A stretch of DNA of 64,000 nt. It comes from Bacteroidales bacterium UBA1374 (GTDB lineage Bacteria > Bacteroidota > Bacteroidia > Bacteroidales > UBA932). The DNA is taken from the NCBI GenBank assembly GCA_002305545.1, contig DBRG01000014.1, positions 3,367 to 67,366 of the forward strand, read 5' to 3'. Shown piece by piece: positions 25,047 to 34,130 of this stretch. Both the position numbers and the translations under genes were made by a program. Position 1 is the first letter of the stretch; each line of letters starts with the position of its first letter. The notes below the pieces were generated by a model that did no database searches, was not told the origin of the DNA, and was given only the letters and a program-made list of their open reading frames with translations.

Positions 25047-28000
25047 TTAAGTTAATTGTTCGTTTCCGTAGTCGCGGGGAGAAACCCCATAGTAATTCTT
25101 AAAGGCAGCCGAGAAATGGGACAGATTTGCAAAGCCTGTAGCATAGGCCACTTCTGAAACATTCATTTTCCTGCTGCTGATCAGTTCGGCTGCCCGTTTA
25201 AGGCGGACAGAGCGGATGTAATCGCTGGCCGTGAGCTGTGTCAGTTCTTTGAGTTTCCGGTGAAGGTGCACCCTGCTGATCCCTACAATACCGGCCAGTG
25301 TCTCAACGCGGAAGTTGTTGTCGGCCATCCGTTCCTGAATGGCCTTATTGATTTTTTCCATTAGTTGTTCATCGGGCGATCTGAGCCATTCCATATTATC
25401 TTCATTCCCTTCGGCAGCAGGCTGTGCAAGAAAGGTCCGGGTCCGTTCCCTGTTTTCCATAATGGACTGCAGGGTCGATACAAGCAGTTTGATATTAAAT
25501 GGCTTGACTACATAAGCCTCGGCTCCGCTTTCGGTCCCCATCAGAACGTCTTCTTCTTTGGAACAGGCACTCACCAGGACAATGGGGATGTGATGCACAT
25601 TGCTGTTGGCTTTTATTTTACGGCATAGTGTGATCCCGTCCATATGCGGCATGATGATGTCAGCCAGCACCAGATCGGGTTTGCGGGTAAGAATGAATTT
25701 ATGAGCTTCGGCCCCGTCGGAACAGGTCTCTACATGGTAATAAGGTTCCAGCTCCTGCCTGAGGTATTTCCTGATTTCCGGATCGTCATCTACGATGAGC
25801 AACTGATATTTCGTCCTGGAACGCGGTTTTTTGTATGTGTCTTCCGAAGCATCTTCCAGTTCCTGTTCTGCTTTCCTGTCCCTGGCAAAAGCATACAACT
25901 GGTCCTGAGGAACAAAGTGGGTGTCAATCTCTTCTTCCCTGAGGTGCTCTTTGCCCAGCGGGAAGGTCATGATAAAGGAAGTACCTATGCCGTCTTCATT
26001 GGCCTGCACCTCAATTTTTCCATGAAGCAATGTGATCAGGGCTCTGGACAGGTGCAACCCGATTCCTGTTCCATAATTTTTCTTGATAAGTGGATTATCC
26101 GCCTGGTAGAAACGGTCGAATATTCTTTCTATCTGGGATTTCTCAATGCCGATACCTGTATCCCGGACAACGATCCTGACTTTTTGCCGGTCATCCACCA
26201 ATTCGGCCTTTACCATGATTTGACCGCCGTCAGGGGTAAATTTGAAGGCGTTGGAGAAAAGGTTCATCAGGACCTTGTCAAAATTTTCTAGATCAAGCCA
26301 GATTTTCAATTGTGGCATATCATGTTCGAAACAGACCGTCATATTCCTTTTTTCGGCCTGGTACCCGAATGTTTGTATGATATCATAGATAAAACCGATC
26401 AGGTCTGTTTCCCTGAATTTAAGCACCATCTGTCCCTTATCAATTTTGCGTATGTCCATCATCTGGTTAATCAGGCGCAGTATGCGCTGGGCATTTCGGT
26501 ACATGAGCCGATAGGTATCCAGCCGCGAATCGGGTGACGGCTCCCTTATGAATTTTTCCAGGGGGTTCAGGATCAAGGTAATGGGGGTACGTACCTCGTG
26601 AGACATATTCATAAAGAACTGCAAACGGGCTTCGTTGATCTCCTCCACGCGCGCTTTCTGTTCCATTTCCTTTTTATGCCTGTTTTGCATCATAATGTAG
26701 GATGTGACAAGAAATACCAGTATCATGCCGCTGACCAGGTAGCCGGCATACATCCACTGGCTCTGGTACCAGGGAGGCGATATCCCCAATCTTATTTCCC
26801 TGACCGGGCTGGTGTATTGATTTTCAACAGCACGTACCTGGAACCGGTATTGCCCCGGATTCAGGTTGGTAAAATGGATTATATTGCTCCCTTCAGGGGT
26901 TCGGATCCATTCATTGATGATGGGTTCCAGACGGTATTCGTAACGAATGTGTTCCGGGTGAAGGTATTTGAAACAGGTCACTTCAAATCCCACCATGTTG
27001 TCATCATAGGCGACATCCAGGATACCGTCTTTTATGGTTGAAGAGCCGAAGGCAACCGGGTTGTTGAAGATCCGGTAATTGATCAGGTGTACTTGCAGGC
27101 TGGTGGCTTTTTCTTTAATATTTTCCGGATAAAAACCTGTCACTCCGGCAATGTTGCCAAAAAACAGACAACCCCTGGAGGTTTTTGCCAATGAATTCCT
27201 GGAAAACTCATTTTCCTCTATGCCATCTGAATCTGTAAAAACGCTGAAATTTGTTTGCCCGGGTATTAAGCGGGCGATTCCCGAATGGGTGCTCATCCAG
27301 ATATTGCCTTCAAAATCTGTCTGTAAACCGCAGATAACATTGGAAGGGAGTCCGTCGGAAGTTCTGAAAGAGGTGAATTCACGGGTTGTTTTATCGTACC
27401 TTACCAGCCCGTCTATGGTTCCTGCCCAGATGCTTCCGTCAGTAGCCTCGGTTACCGTGTAAACAACAGAACTCAGAAAATTCTCCGCTTTATTGCTCAC
27501 AGGGTCAATACAGGTAAGCCCCTTAAAGGTCCCTGCCCAAACCAGACCGAAACTATCTGTAAACAACGTGTTGATCCAGTTGTTGTTGATTTCATCGGGC
27601 ACCGGGGTGCCATCAGAAAAGGAAAAAAAATGGTGCAGCAAAGCCCCTGAAGCGGGGTCCACCTGGTATATGCCGTTGCCCCAGGTTCCTATCCAGAGCG
27701 TTTTGTCCTTTCCCTCCACAATGGCTCCCACGGCCAGGTTATATCCTTTTGTTCTGTAGCCCAGCAGGTCGTTCCTGTAGGTGAATTTCTTCGTTTTTAC
27801 GTTAAGTACCCCAATGCCGTTAATGTACGATCCAATCCAGAGATTCTGTCCGTTGTCCCTGCACAAACTCATAATTGTAGCTGGAAAAGGAGACCCCGGG
27901 TTGTCAGAAGGGGCAAGGTGCAGCAGGCGGTTCCCTTCCGGGTCCACCTGGTAGAGACCGTCACCATCTGTGCCCACCCACAAATTGTCCTTCTCATCGC

Positions 28001-29099
28001 ATACCAGCGACATGACGCAGGCAGAACCGATATTGTTGTATCTGTAGGAACGGGATCCATAGTAGGTAAAACCCGAAGGATTGGAAGGGCTTACATATAC
28101 GCCCCGCTGAAAAAGGCCCATCCACAGGTTGCCATCACGGTCTTCCATAAGACAATGCACCTTTGTCCTGGAAAGGTCCATGAGTGTTGAATAGGAAGGG
28201 TAATCCACCACCTGTTGCAATTCCCTGTCATAATACTTCAGCCCTTTGCCGTCTGTTCCTACCAGGACCCTGTTGTTGGCATCGGCCAGGAGGGATTTAA
28301 CGGGCAGGCTCCTGATCCCGTTATAATAAGGTATATGAATCAATGATTCCGTTACTGCATCATAGCGGAAAAGACCTTCGGACAGGGAGCCCAGGAAAAC
28401 GTTACCCTGTTTGTCGGTACAGAAAGCGGGTACTTCTCCCGGTTTATCAAACTCACCGGGAAAGGGGATCTTTTGTATAATCCCGTTAATGTTGTTGTAC
28501 CTCCAGACAGAGCCCTCGCGCACACTAAGCCACAGGTTCCCTTTTGGGTCTTCGTACAGTGTGGTAAGAAAATCACTGTCAAGGGAATCTGTCAGACGCC
28601 TGTAGAATCGTGTCCTGCCGCCACTTGTTCCGGGACGAACAAAACAACCTTGCCCCGAGGTGGCAATCCACAGGTCCCCGTTACGTGTTTCCAGGATCTG
28701 CATGATGTGGGGAAATACCCTGGCATCGCCCACAAAAAGGGGGATTTCTTCAAAACTGTCTGAATAGGGCAGGTATCGCTGCAACCCGTTCAGGCAACCT
28801 ACCCACAAAGTTCCTTCGCTGTCCTGATAGACACAATGCACGTAGTTGTTTTTCAGAGAACTGCTGTCACCAGGGATATAATGGTATTTCCTGAGATTGT
28901 GACCGTCTATGCGATTCAGCCCGTTTTCGGTGGCGACCCATACAAAGCCTGTACTGTCCTGGAAAACCTGGTTTATAAGGCTGTTGGAAAGCTCATTTCC
29001 AGATGAATAAAACCGGCCGGCCTGGGCACAGGCTGTATCCTTTATGCCAGTGATACATACAGACAAAGTAACACAGGCGAAAAACAAACGGGTTTTCAT
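25047..29099 (-). CDS. Hybrid two-component system (HTCS) sensor-regulator of the xylan locus
   Basis: This 1350-residue one-protein two-component system has a signal peptide (about 1-25), then fourteen beta-propeller blades with 'LWVG/IWIG' repeats (about 30-700), a Y_Y_Y domain (about 710-780) and a membrane helix (about 786-806). A HisKA domain follows with phospho-His in 'MSHEVRTP' (about 833), HATPase with 'GTGIGLHLS', a receiver domain with Asp in 'LVLADIIMPHMDG' (about 1146), and an AraC-type helix-turn-helix at 1245-1345. The periplasmic sensor binds an oligosaccharide, here probably a xylo-oligosaccharide, and activates the divergent susC operon. It is co-transcribed with uxuA and the SDR. 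A -7-like TATTTTTG (29113-29106) lies 6 nt from the start. Confidence 0.94.
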   Translation of the reverse strand: MKTRLFFACVTLSVCITGIKDTACAQAGRFYSSGNELSNSLINQVFQDSTGFVWVATENGLNRIDGHNLRKYHYIPGDSSSLKNNYVHCVYQDSEGTLWVGCLNGLQRYLPYSDSFEEIPLFVGDARVFPHIMQILETRNGDLWIATSGQGCFVRPGTSGGRTRFYRRLTDSLDSDFLTTLYEDPKGNLWLSVREGSVWRYNNINGIIQKIPFPGEFDKPGEVPAFCTDKQGNVFLGSLSEGLFRYDAVTESLIHIPYYNGIRSLPVKSLLADANNRVLVGTDGKGLKYYDRELQQVVDYPSYSTLMDLSRTKVHCLMEDRDGNLWMGLFQRGVYVSPSNPSGFTYYGSRSYRYNNIGSACVMSLVCDEKDNLWVGTDGDGLYQVDPEGNRLLHLAPSDNPGSPFPATIMSLCRDNGQNLWIGSYINGIGVLNVKTKKFTYRNDLLGYRTKGYNLAVGAIVEGKDKTLWIGTWGNGIYQVDPASGALLHHFFSFSDGTPVPDEINNNWINTLFTDSFGLVWAGTFKGLTCIDPVSNKAENFLSSVVYTVTEATDGSIWAGTIDGLVRYDKTTREFTSFRTSDGLPSNVICGLQTDFEGNIWMSTHSGIARLIPGQTNFSVFTDSDGIEENEFSRNSLAKTSRGCLFFGNIAGVTGFYPENIKEKATSLQVHLINYRIFNNPVAFGSSTIKDGILDVAYDDNMVGFEVTCFKYLHPEHIRYEYRLEPIINEWIRTPEGSNIIHFTNLNPGQYRFQVRAVENQYTSPVREIRLGISPPWYQSQWMYAGYLVSGMILVFLVTSYIMMQNRHKKEMEQKARVEEINEARLQFFMNMSHEVRTPITLILNPLEKFIREPSPDSRLDTYRLMYRNAQRILRLINQMMDIRKIDKGQMVLKFRETDLIGFIYDIIQTFGYQAEKRNMTVCFEHDMPQLKIWLDLENFDKVLMNLFSNAFKFTPDGGQIMVKAELVDDRQKVRIVVRDTGIGIEKSQIERIFDRFYQADNPLIKKNYGTGIGLHLSRALITLLHGKIEVQANEDGIGTSFIMTFPLGKEHLREEEIDTHFVPQDQLYAFARDRKAEQELEDASEDTYKKPRSRTKYQLLIVDDDPEIRKYLRQELEPYYHVETCSDGAEAHKFILTRKPDLVLADIIMPHMDGITLCRKIKANSNVHHIPIVLVSACSKEEDVLMGTESGAEAYVVKPFNIKLLVSTLQSIMENRERTRTFLAQPAAEGNEDNMEWLRSPDEQLMEKINKAIQERMADNNFRVETLAGIVGISRVHLHRKLKELTQLTASDYIRSVRLKRAAELISSRKMNVSEVAYATGFANLSHFSAAFKNYYGVSPRDYGNEQLT

Positions 29100-29100
29100 T

Positions 29101-29178
29101 TGTTACAAAAATAACAAAAACAGCTTATAAAAAAGGTTGAAAACAAAATGTGTAACAAAATAGATAATTGTTGTAACA
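29101..29178. promoter_or_regulatory. Candidate HTCS-binding repeats upstream of susC
   Basis: TGTTACA at 29101-29107 is the inverse of TGTAACA, which occurs at 29151-29157 and again at 29172-29178. The two direct copies are 21 nt apart, two helical turns, as expected for adjacent AraC-type monomers. They lie about 70-100 nt upstream of the susC -7 element, a normal position for an activator. Confidence 0.4.
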
Positions 29179-29249
29179 TTTTCAAGAAACGCGTTACGTG
29201 GTGAACTTACTATGAAACAAGATTTAAAACAGTCTGCGATGGTAAGAAG

Positions 29250-29257
29250 TAACTTTG
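29250..29257 (+). promoter_or_regulatory. -7 element of the xylan susC operon
   Basis: TAACTTTG fits TAnnTTTG and lies 42 nt upstream of the susC ATG at 29300. The -33 region has only a weak TTTA at 29223-29226, consistent with a promoter that needs an activator. Confidence 0.55.
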
Positions 29258-29299
29258 AAATTAGTCTTTAACCTAAATACTTAATTAAATAAAATCATT

Positions 29300-32200
29300 A
29301 TGAGAAGAAAAACCATCCTATTTGCACTGATGATGTGCCTTGCTTATACTTTGTGGGCACAGCCCCGCGAGGTGAGCGGGACAGTCAGTGATTCCAGGGG
29401 TCCGCTCATTGGGGTCAGCGTGAGGGTAATGGGTACCAATACGGTATCTGTTACCGATGCTAACGGTGAGTTCCGGATTATGGCCACGGCGGAGGACCAG
29501 CTGGAGTTTTCGTATATCGGTTACCAGACCATTATTGTAGAACCGGGTCAAAGGCGGATTCTTGACATCCGTATGGAAGAAGACTCTCTGATCCTGGAGG
29601 AAGTCGTAGTGGTGGGTTACGGGACCATGCGTAAAAGCGACGTTACCGGGGCCATCAGTTCCATAAGGGAGAATGAAATCAAGGAAGTGCCGGTGGCCAA
29701 CATCAACCAGGCCCTCCAGGGACGACTGGCGGGAGTTCAGGTCAACCAGACCTCTACCAGGCCGGGTCAGACAGGACAGATCCGTATCCGGGGGGCGCGG
29801 TCGCTAAATGCCAGCAACGACCCACTGATTGTTGTCGACGGTATTCCCTTTGACGGCAGCATGAACGACCTGAACACAGGGGATATCACGGGCGTTGACG
29901 TATTGAAGGACGCTTCTGCGACAGCCATTTATGGAGCCCGCGGGGCCAACGGTGTCATTCTTATCACTACAGACCGGGGACAAGCCGGAAAACCCAGGAT
30001 TTCCTATAACGGATTCGGGGGTGTCAAGGAAGTAGCCCGGAAATACCAGGTGTTTGATGCAGAAGAATTTATCAGGCTCAGACAAATTGCCGGAGCATTT
30101 ACCAACATGCCCCAGGAAACTGCTTTTTATGAATCCGGAGGAGAGACCAACTGGCAGGACCTGATGTACCAACAGGGCTATGTAACGCAACATGACCTGA
30201 ATATTTCAGGGGGTACTGAAAATGCCATTTATTCTGCAGGAGGAGGGTATTACAGGGAAACAACCATACTTCCGGGACAGGATTTTTCACGTATCTCCCT
30301 GCGGGCCTCGGTCGAAACAAAACTCGGAAAGTATATCCGTGTGGGATTAAGTACGCAAAACGGTTATACTGTTACGAACGGTGAAAGCGCATCTTTCATG
30401 TACCAGCTCGTAACCCTGTCCCCCATTGCCCCGGCATACAACGAAGACGGAACTCCTGTAAAACAACCCGTTTATCCCAACGATAATTATTACAATCCCC
30501 TGCTGGTGCTCAATGAGAACAGCTGGGCCCAGCAGCGCATACGGTTCAACAGTTTCAACACATTGTTCGGAGAGATAAACTTTACACCCGATTTGCAATA
30601 CCGTCTGAATGTTGGTTTAAACTACAGGCAGGATAATTACGGGCACTTCTACGGATCCGACACACCCTTCAAGGACGGGGAAAGTTCAGAAGCCGTGGTT
30701 AGAAACGGGCTTGGGCTGGGATGGACTATGGAACACCTGCTTTATTACAACAAAACCTTTGCCGAGAAGCACAGGCTGAACCTCACAGGACTGTTCTCCA
30801 TGCAGGAAAACACTTCGTTCCATTCTTATATGAAAGCATTGGACATGGTGGCCGATTATGTACAATACTATAACCTGGGTCTTTACAATGCCGATAAGGG
30901 ATCCATTCAGATTCCCTCCAACAGCCAGGGATATTACCGTACGGCCTTGATGTCGGGAATGTTCCGCTTGAATTACGGGTTTGACAACCGGTATATGCTA
31001 ACGGCAACCATCCGTGCAGACGGCGCGTCGGTACTTTCTGAAGGGCGCAAATTCCATTACTATCCTGCCGTATCGGTTGCCTGGAATATTGCCAACGAAC
31101 CCTTCATGAAAAATATTGAAACCTTCTCCATGCTTAAGATCAGGGCAGGTTACGGCCAGACGGCCAATCAGTCCATCAATGCCTACAGCACGCTGGGAGG
31201 CCTGTCACAGAACAAGTACAACTTCGGGGATGCCTTTGCCTTTGGTTATTATGTTTCGACACTTGCCAACAGCGACCTGGGCTGGGAATACACCAATACA
31301 TTTAATGTGGGCCTTGATTTTGGCCTCTTCACAGACCGGATCACAGGAAGCATTGAATGGTACAGGCAGCACACTTACGACCTGCTGTTAAGCCAGTCCC
31401 TGCCTCCCACAAGCGGGGTTCCCGGTTCCATTATGAAAAACGTGGGCGAAACACAGAATACGGGGATGGAATTCACCTTGTCCGGAAAGATTGTAGACAG
31501 ACCGGGAACGGGATTCAACTGGACTGTTGATGCCAACGTTTTCTTTAACCGCAACAAGATCGTGGCACTCAACCAGGTTGAAAAAGATGAGGGAAACGGC
31601 TGGTTTGTGGGATATCCCATAGATGTAATCTACGATTACAAGAAGGTTGGTATCTGGCAGATTAAGGAAGCAGACGAGGCAGCCACATTCGGGTCTAAGC
31701 CCGGAGAGGTAAAAATACTGGATTACAACCAGGACGGGAAGATAACCACGGATGACCGCCATATCTACGGCACCTTTGAACCAAAGTTTGAAGGTGGCTT
31801 CACAAGCCGTATGAACTATAAGAATTTTGATTTGTCCATTGTAGGATTCTTCCGTGTCGGGGGCACCCTGGTCAGCACCATATACCAGGGCCAGAGTTAT
31901 CTGAACATGCTGCAGGGGCGCAGGAACAATATCTGGGTGGATTACTGGACTCCAACCAATCCGACCAATGAGTATCCCATGCCCGACGCTACAGACCGTC
32001 CCTCACAGGGAACATACAACAGCGTTTTTGGTTATTACGATGCATCTTTTCTGAAAATCAGGACAATTACCCTGGGCTATACCCTCCCGGCTTCCTGGCT
32101 CAGGAAGATGAATGCTTCACAGATCAGGATCTATCTGACGGCGCAAAATCCTTTTACCCTGTTCTCTCCGTACCTCAAGGCAGGAGGAGTGGATCCCGAA

Positions 32201-32323
32201 GCTACCGGCACAGGACACCAGGGATTCGGATACTCCGGGCCCATTCAGTCACGTCAGCTGACTATAGGTCTTAATACGCCGCCTACCCGCAATTTTTTGA
32301 TTGGACTTAATATCGGATTTTAA
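29300..32323 (+). CDS. SusC-family TonB-dependent transporter (xylan locus)
   Basis: This is a 1007-residue outer-membrane transporter. After the signal peptide (1-20, 'LAYTLWAQ') comes a carboxypeptidase-D-like domain (about 22-95), a TonB-box-like 'EEVVVVGYGTMRKS' (about 98-111), the plug ('LQGRLAGVQVNQ', 'IRIRGARSLNASNDPL', 'LKDASATAIYGARGANGV') and the barrel, ending 'GLNIGF'. It should import xylo-oligosaccharides together with the SusD protein encoded 2 nt downstream. It is the first gene of a six-gene enzyme operon. Confidence 0.95.
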   Translation: MRRKTILFALMMCLAYTLWAQPREVSGTVSDSRGPLIGVSVRVMGTNTVSVTDANGEFRIMATAEDQLEFSYIGYQTIIVEPGQRRILDIRMEEDSLILEEVVVVGYGTMRKSDVTGAISSIRENEIKEVPVANINQALQGRLAGVQVNQTSTRPGQTGQIRIRGARSLNASNDPLIVVDGIPFDGSMNDLNTGDITGVDVLKDASATAIYGARGANGVILITTDRGQAGKPRISYNGFGGVKEVARKYQVFDAEEFIRLRQIAGAFTNMPQETAFYESGGETNWQDLMYQQGYVTQHDLNISGGTENAIYSAGGGYYRETTILPGQDFSRISLRASVETKLGKYIRVGLSTQNGYTVTNGESASFMYQLVTLSPIAPAYNEDGTPVKQPVYPNDNYYNPLLVLNENSWAQQRIRFNSFNTLFGEINFTPDLQYRLNVGLNYRQDNYGHFYGSDTPFKDGESSEAVVRNGLGLGWTMEHLLYYNKTFAEKHRLNLTGLFSMQENTSFHSYMKALDMVADYVQYYNLGLYNADKGSIQIPSNSQGYYRTALMSGMFRLNYGFDNRYMLTATIRADGASVLSEGRKFHYYPAVSVAWNIANEPFMKNIETFSMLKIRAGYGQTANQSINAYSTLGGLSQNKYNFGDAFAFGYYVSTLANSDLGWEYTNTFNVGLDFGLFTDRITGSIEWYRQHTYDLLLSQSLPPTSGVPGSIMKNVGETQNTGMEFTLSGKIVDRPGTGFNWTVDANVFFNRNKIVALNQVEKDEGNGWFVGYPIDVIYDYKKVGIWQIKEADEAATFGSKPGEVKILDYNQDGKITTDDRHIYGTFEPKFEGGFTSRMNYKNFDLSIVGFFRVGGTLVSTIYQGQSYLNMLQGRRNNIWVDYWTPTNPTNEYPMPDATDRPSQGTYNSVFGYYDASFLKIRTITLGYTLPASWLRKMNASQIRIYLTAQNPFTLFSPYLKAGGVDPEATGTGHQGFGYSGPIQSRQLTIGLNTPPTRNFLIGLNIGF

Positions 32324-32325
32324 CC

Positions 32326-34113
32326 ATGAAAAAGATCAACATACTTGGAATTATCGCACTGGCTGCCATCATGATGGCAGCGTGCTCGGATTTTCTTAAA
32401 GAGCAGCCCCGCTCTTCCCTTACACCGGACTATTTCACGTCCGATGCGGGTATCGAGGCAGGTCTGACTGCTGCTTACTCTGCGCTCCGTTACCAGTACG
32501 GACCGGAAGGAGCCATGTCCATCACCGTTGTGGGAACAGATGAGTTCACCTATGGTGGCGACGGCTCTTCCATAGAGATCAACAACTACGGCAGCGCCCT
32601 GTTCAACAACGGCCACCTTCAAACACCCTGGAACAGGAACTTCACCTATATCAATACGTGCAACGGGATCATCGAGTTCGGCTCCGAAGGCGGAGATCCC
32701 GGACTCATTGCCGAAGCAAAATTTCTCCGTGCACAATATTACTACAACCTGGTGACCACCTTTGGCGGTGTACCGCTGGACCTGGGCTCCGGAGAACTTA
32801 AATTCAATACAACCCCCAGCACCACCTCCACCAGGAACACGGAAGAAGAAGTATATGCCGCCATGTTGCAGGATTTCAAGGATGCATTTGAAAACCTTCC
32901 CTATACCCCCTCCCGCACAGGGGCTGTGGCCAAATCGGCCGCTTTGCATTACATTGCCAAAACATACCTGGCCCTGAAGGACTACCAAAATGCGCTTGTC
33001 TACGCAAAAATGCTTATTGATGATGCCGAGGGAGCGCGCACTTACGGGGCATACCTTCTGCAGGATTTCCGGGATGTCAACCGTGATGGCAACGAACACA
33101 ACCCCGAAGTGCTTTTCCTTGTGGAACACACCGGGGCCAGTTACGAATTTGACGAAAGCGGCGAAGGTGCCATGAATGGCCCTGAAAGCGGGCTGAAAGA
33201 AAACAGGGCAAATTTCATGATGTGTCCCTATTATGAAAACCAGGGACTTGTCAACGGCAATAAACCCCTGACAAGGACCATTGAATACGGCCGCGGATGG
33301 AGGCGTTTTATGCCTACACCCTGGTTGCTCAATGTGGCTTTTGCGGAGAAATTGCATGATTCCCGTTACGACGCTTCTTTCCAAAAAGTATGGTATGCCA
33401 CGGTTGAGGTGGAAGGAGATCATGGCAAGACACTCCATGTTGGAGACACTGCATTCTATATGCCTGGCTATGAGATGAGTGTTGCAGAAAAAACAGCTTT
33501 TGTCAAACGTACCGGGGCCCGGGTTTACCTGCCGTCGGATTATGAGCCCGATGCCGACGGTGGTACCAAGAAACGACAGATGTTTCCGGCCAACCTCAAA
33601 ATGGCAGCCCCTTCACGCAATGGGGTGAATGACGCATCAAACCGTCCTTTCCTGGTTGCAAAACTCTCTGAAACCTATCTTATTGCAGCAGAAGCAGCCC
33701 TTCTTTCGGGTGGAGACCCCACACCGTATATCAATACGCTGAGACGCAGGGCAGCTTACAGAAATCCAGATGATTACAAGGGATATGAAAATGCCCAGGA
33801 CGGGGCGGCAAATCTGGCCAAAATGGGATACGATTACCAGGCGGCACTTGCAGCCATGACCGTTACAAGGGATCAGATAGACCTGGATTTTATCCTGGAT
33901 GAAAAGTCCAGGGAACTCTGCGGGGAACAGCTTCGATTCTTTGACCTTGCCCGCACTGGAAAACTGGTGGAACGGGTACAGCTGTATAATCCAGAGCAAC
34001 CAGCTAAGGCAAATGTACGGGATTTTCACAGGTTACGTCCCATTCCCCAGTCTCAGATAGACCTGATGACCGATGAGAACAAGGCCAATTACCAGAACCC
34101 GGGTTACAATTAA
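32326..34113 (+). CDS. SusD-family xylan-binding lipoprotein
   Basis: This is a 595-residue SusD-like surface lipoprotein with signal 'MKKINILGIIALAAIMMAAC' and lipobox Cys20. Family features include 'FLKEQPRSSLTPDYF', 'AKFLRAQYYYNLVTTFGGVPL', 'LHYIAKTYLALKDY', 'KLSETYLIAAEAALL' and the C-terminal 'LDEKSRELCGEQLRFFDLARTGKLVE'. It lies 2 nt after susC. Its partner and position indicate that it binds xylan or xylo-oligosaccharides at the cell surface. Confidence 0.95.
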   Translation: MKKINILGIIALAAIMMAACSDFLKEQPRSSLTPDYFTSDAGIEAGLTAAYSALRYQYGPEGAMSITVVGTDEFTYGGDGSSIEINNYGSALFNNGHLQTPWNRNFTYINTCNGIIEFGSEGGDPGLIAEAKFLRAQYYYNLVTTFGGVPLDLGSGELKFNTTPSTTSTRNTEEEVYAAMLQDFKDAFENLPYTPSRTGAVAKSAALHYIAKTYLALKDYQNALVYAKMLIDDAEGARTYGAYLLQDFRDVNRDGNEHNPEVLFLVEHTGASYEFDESGEGAMNGPESGLKENRANFMMCPYYENQGLVNGNKPLTRTIEYGRGWRRFMPTPWLLNVAFAEKLHDSRYDASFQKVWYATVEVEGDHGKTLHVGDTAFYMPGYEMSVAEKTAFVKRTGARVYLPSDYEPDADGGTKKRQMFPANLKMAAPSRNGVNDASNRPFLVAKLSETYLIAAEAALLSGGDPTPYINTLRRRAAYRNPDDYKGYENAQDGAANLAKMGYDYQAALAAMTVTRDQIDLDFILDEKSRELCGEQLRFFDLARTGKLVERVQLYNPEQPAKANVRDFHRLRPIPQSQIDLMTDENKANYQNPGYN

Positions 34114-34130
34114 CAGTAAATAATCCTACT

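Noticed and set aside
32320..33438. 372-codon minus-strand frame opposite susD
   Set aside because: It lies entirely within a well-supported SusD gene, and its translation shows no family features. It is a shadow of GC-rich codons.
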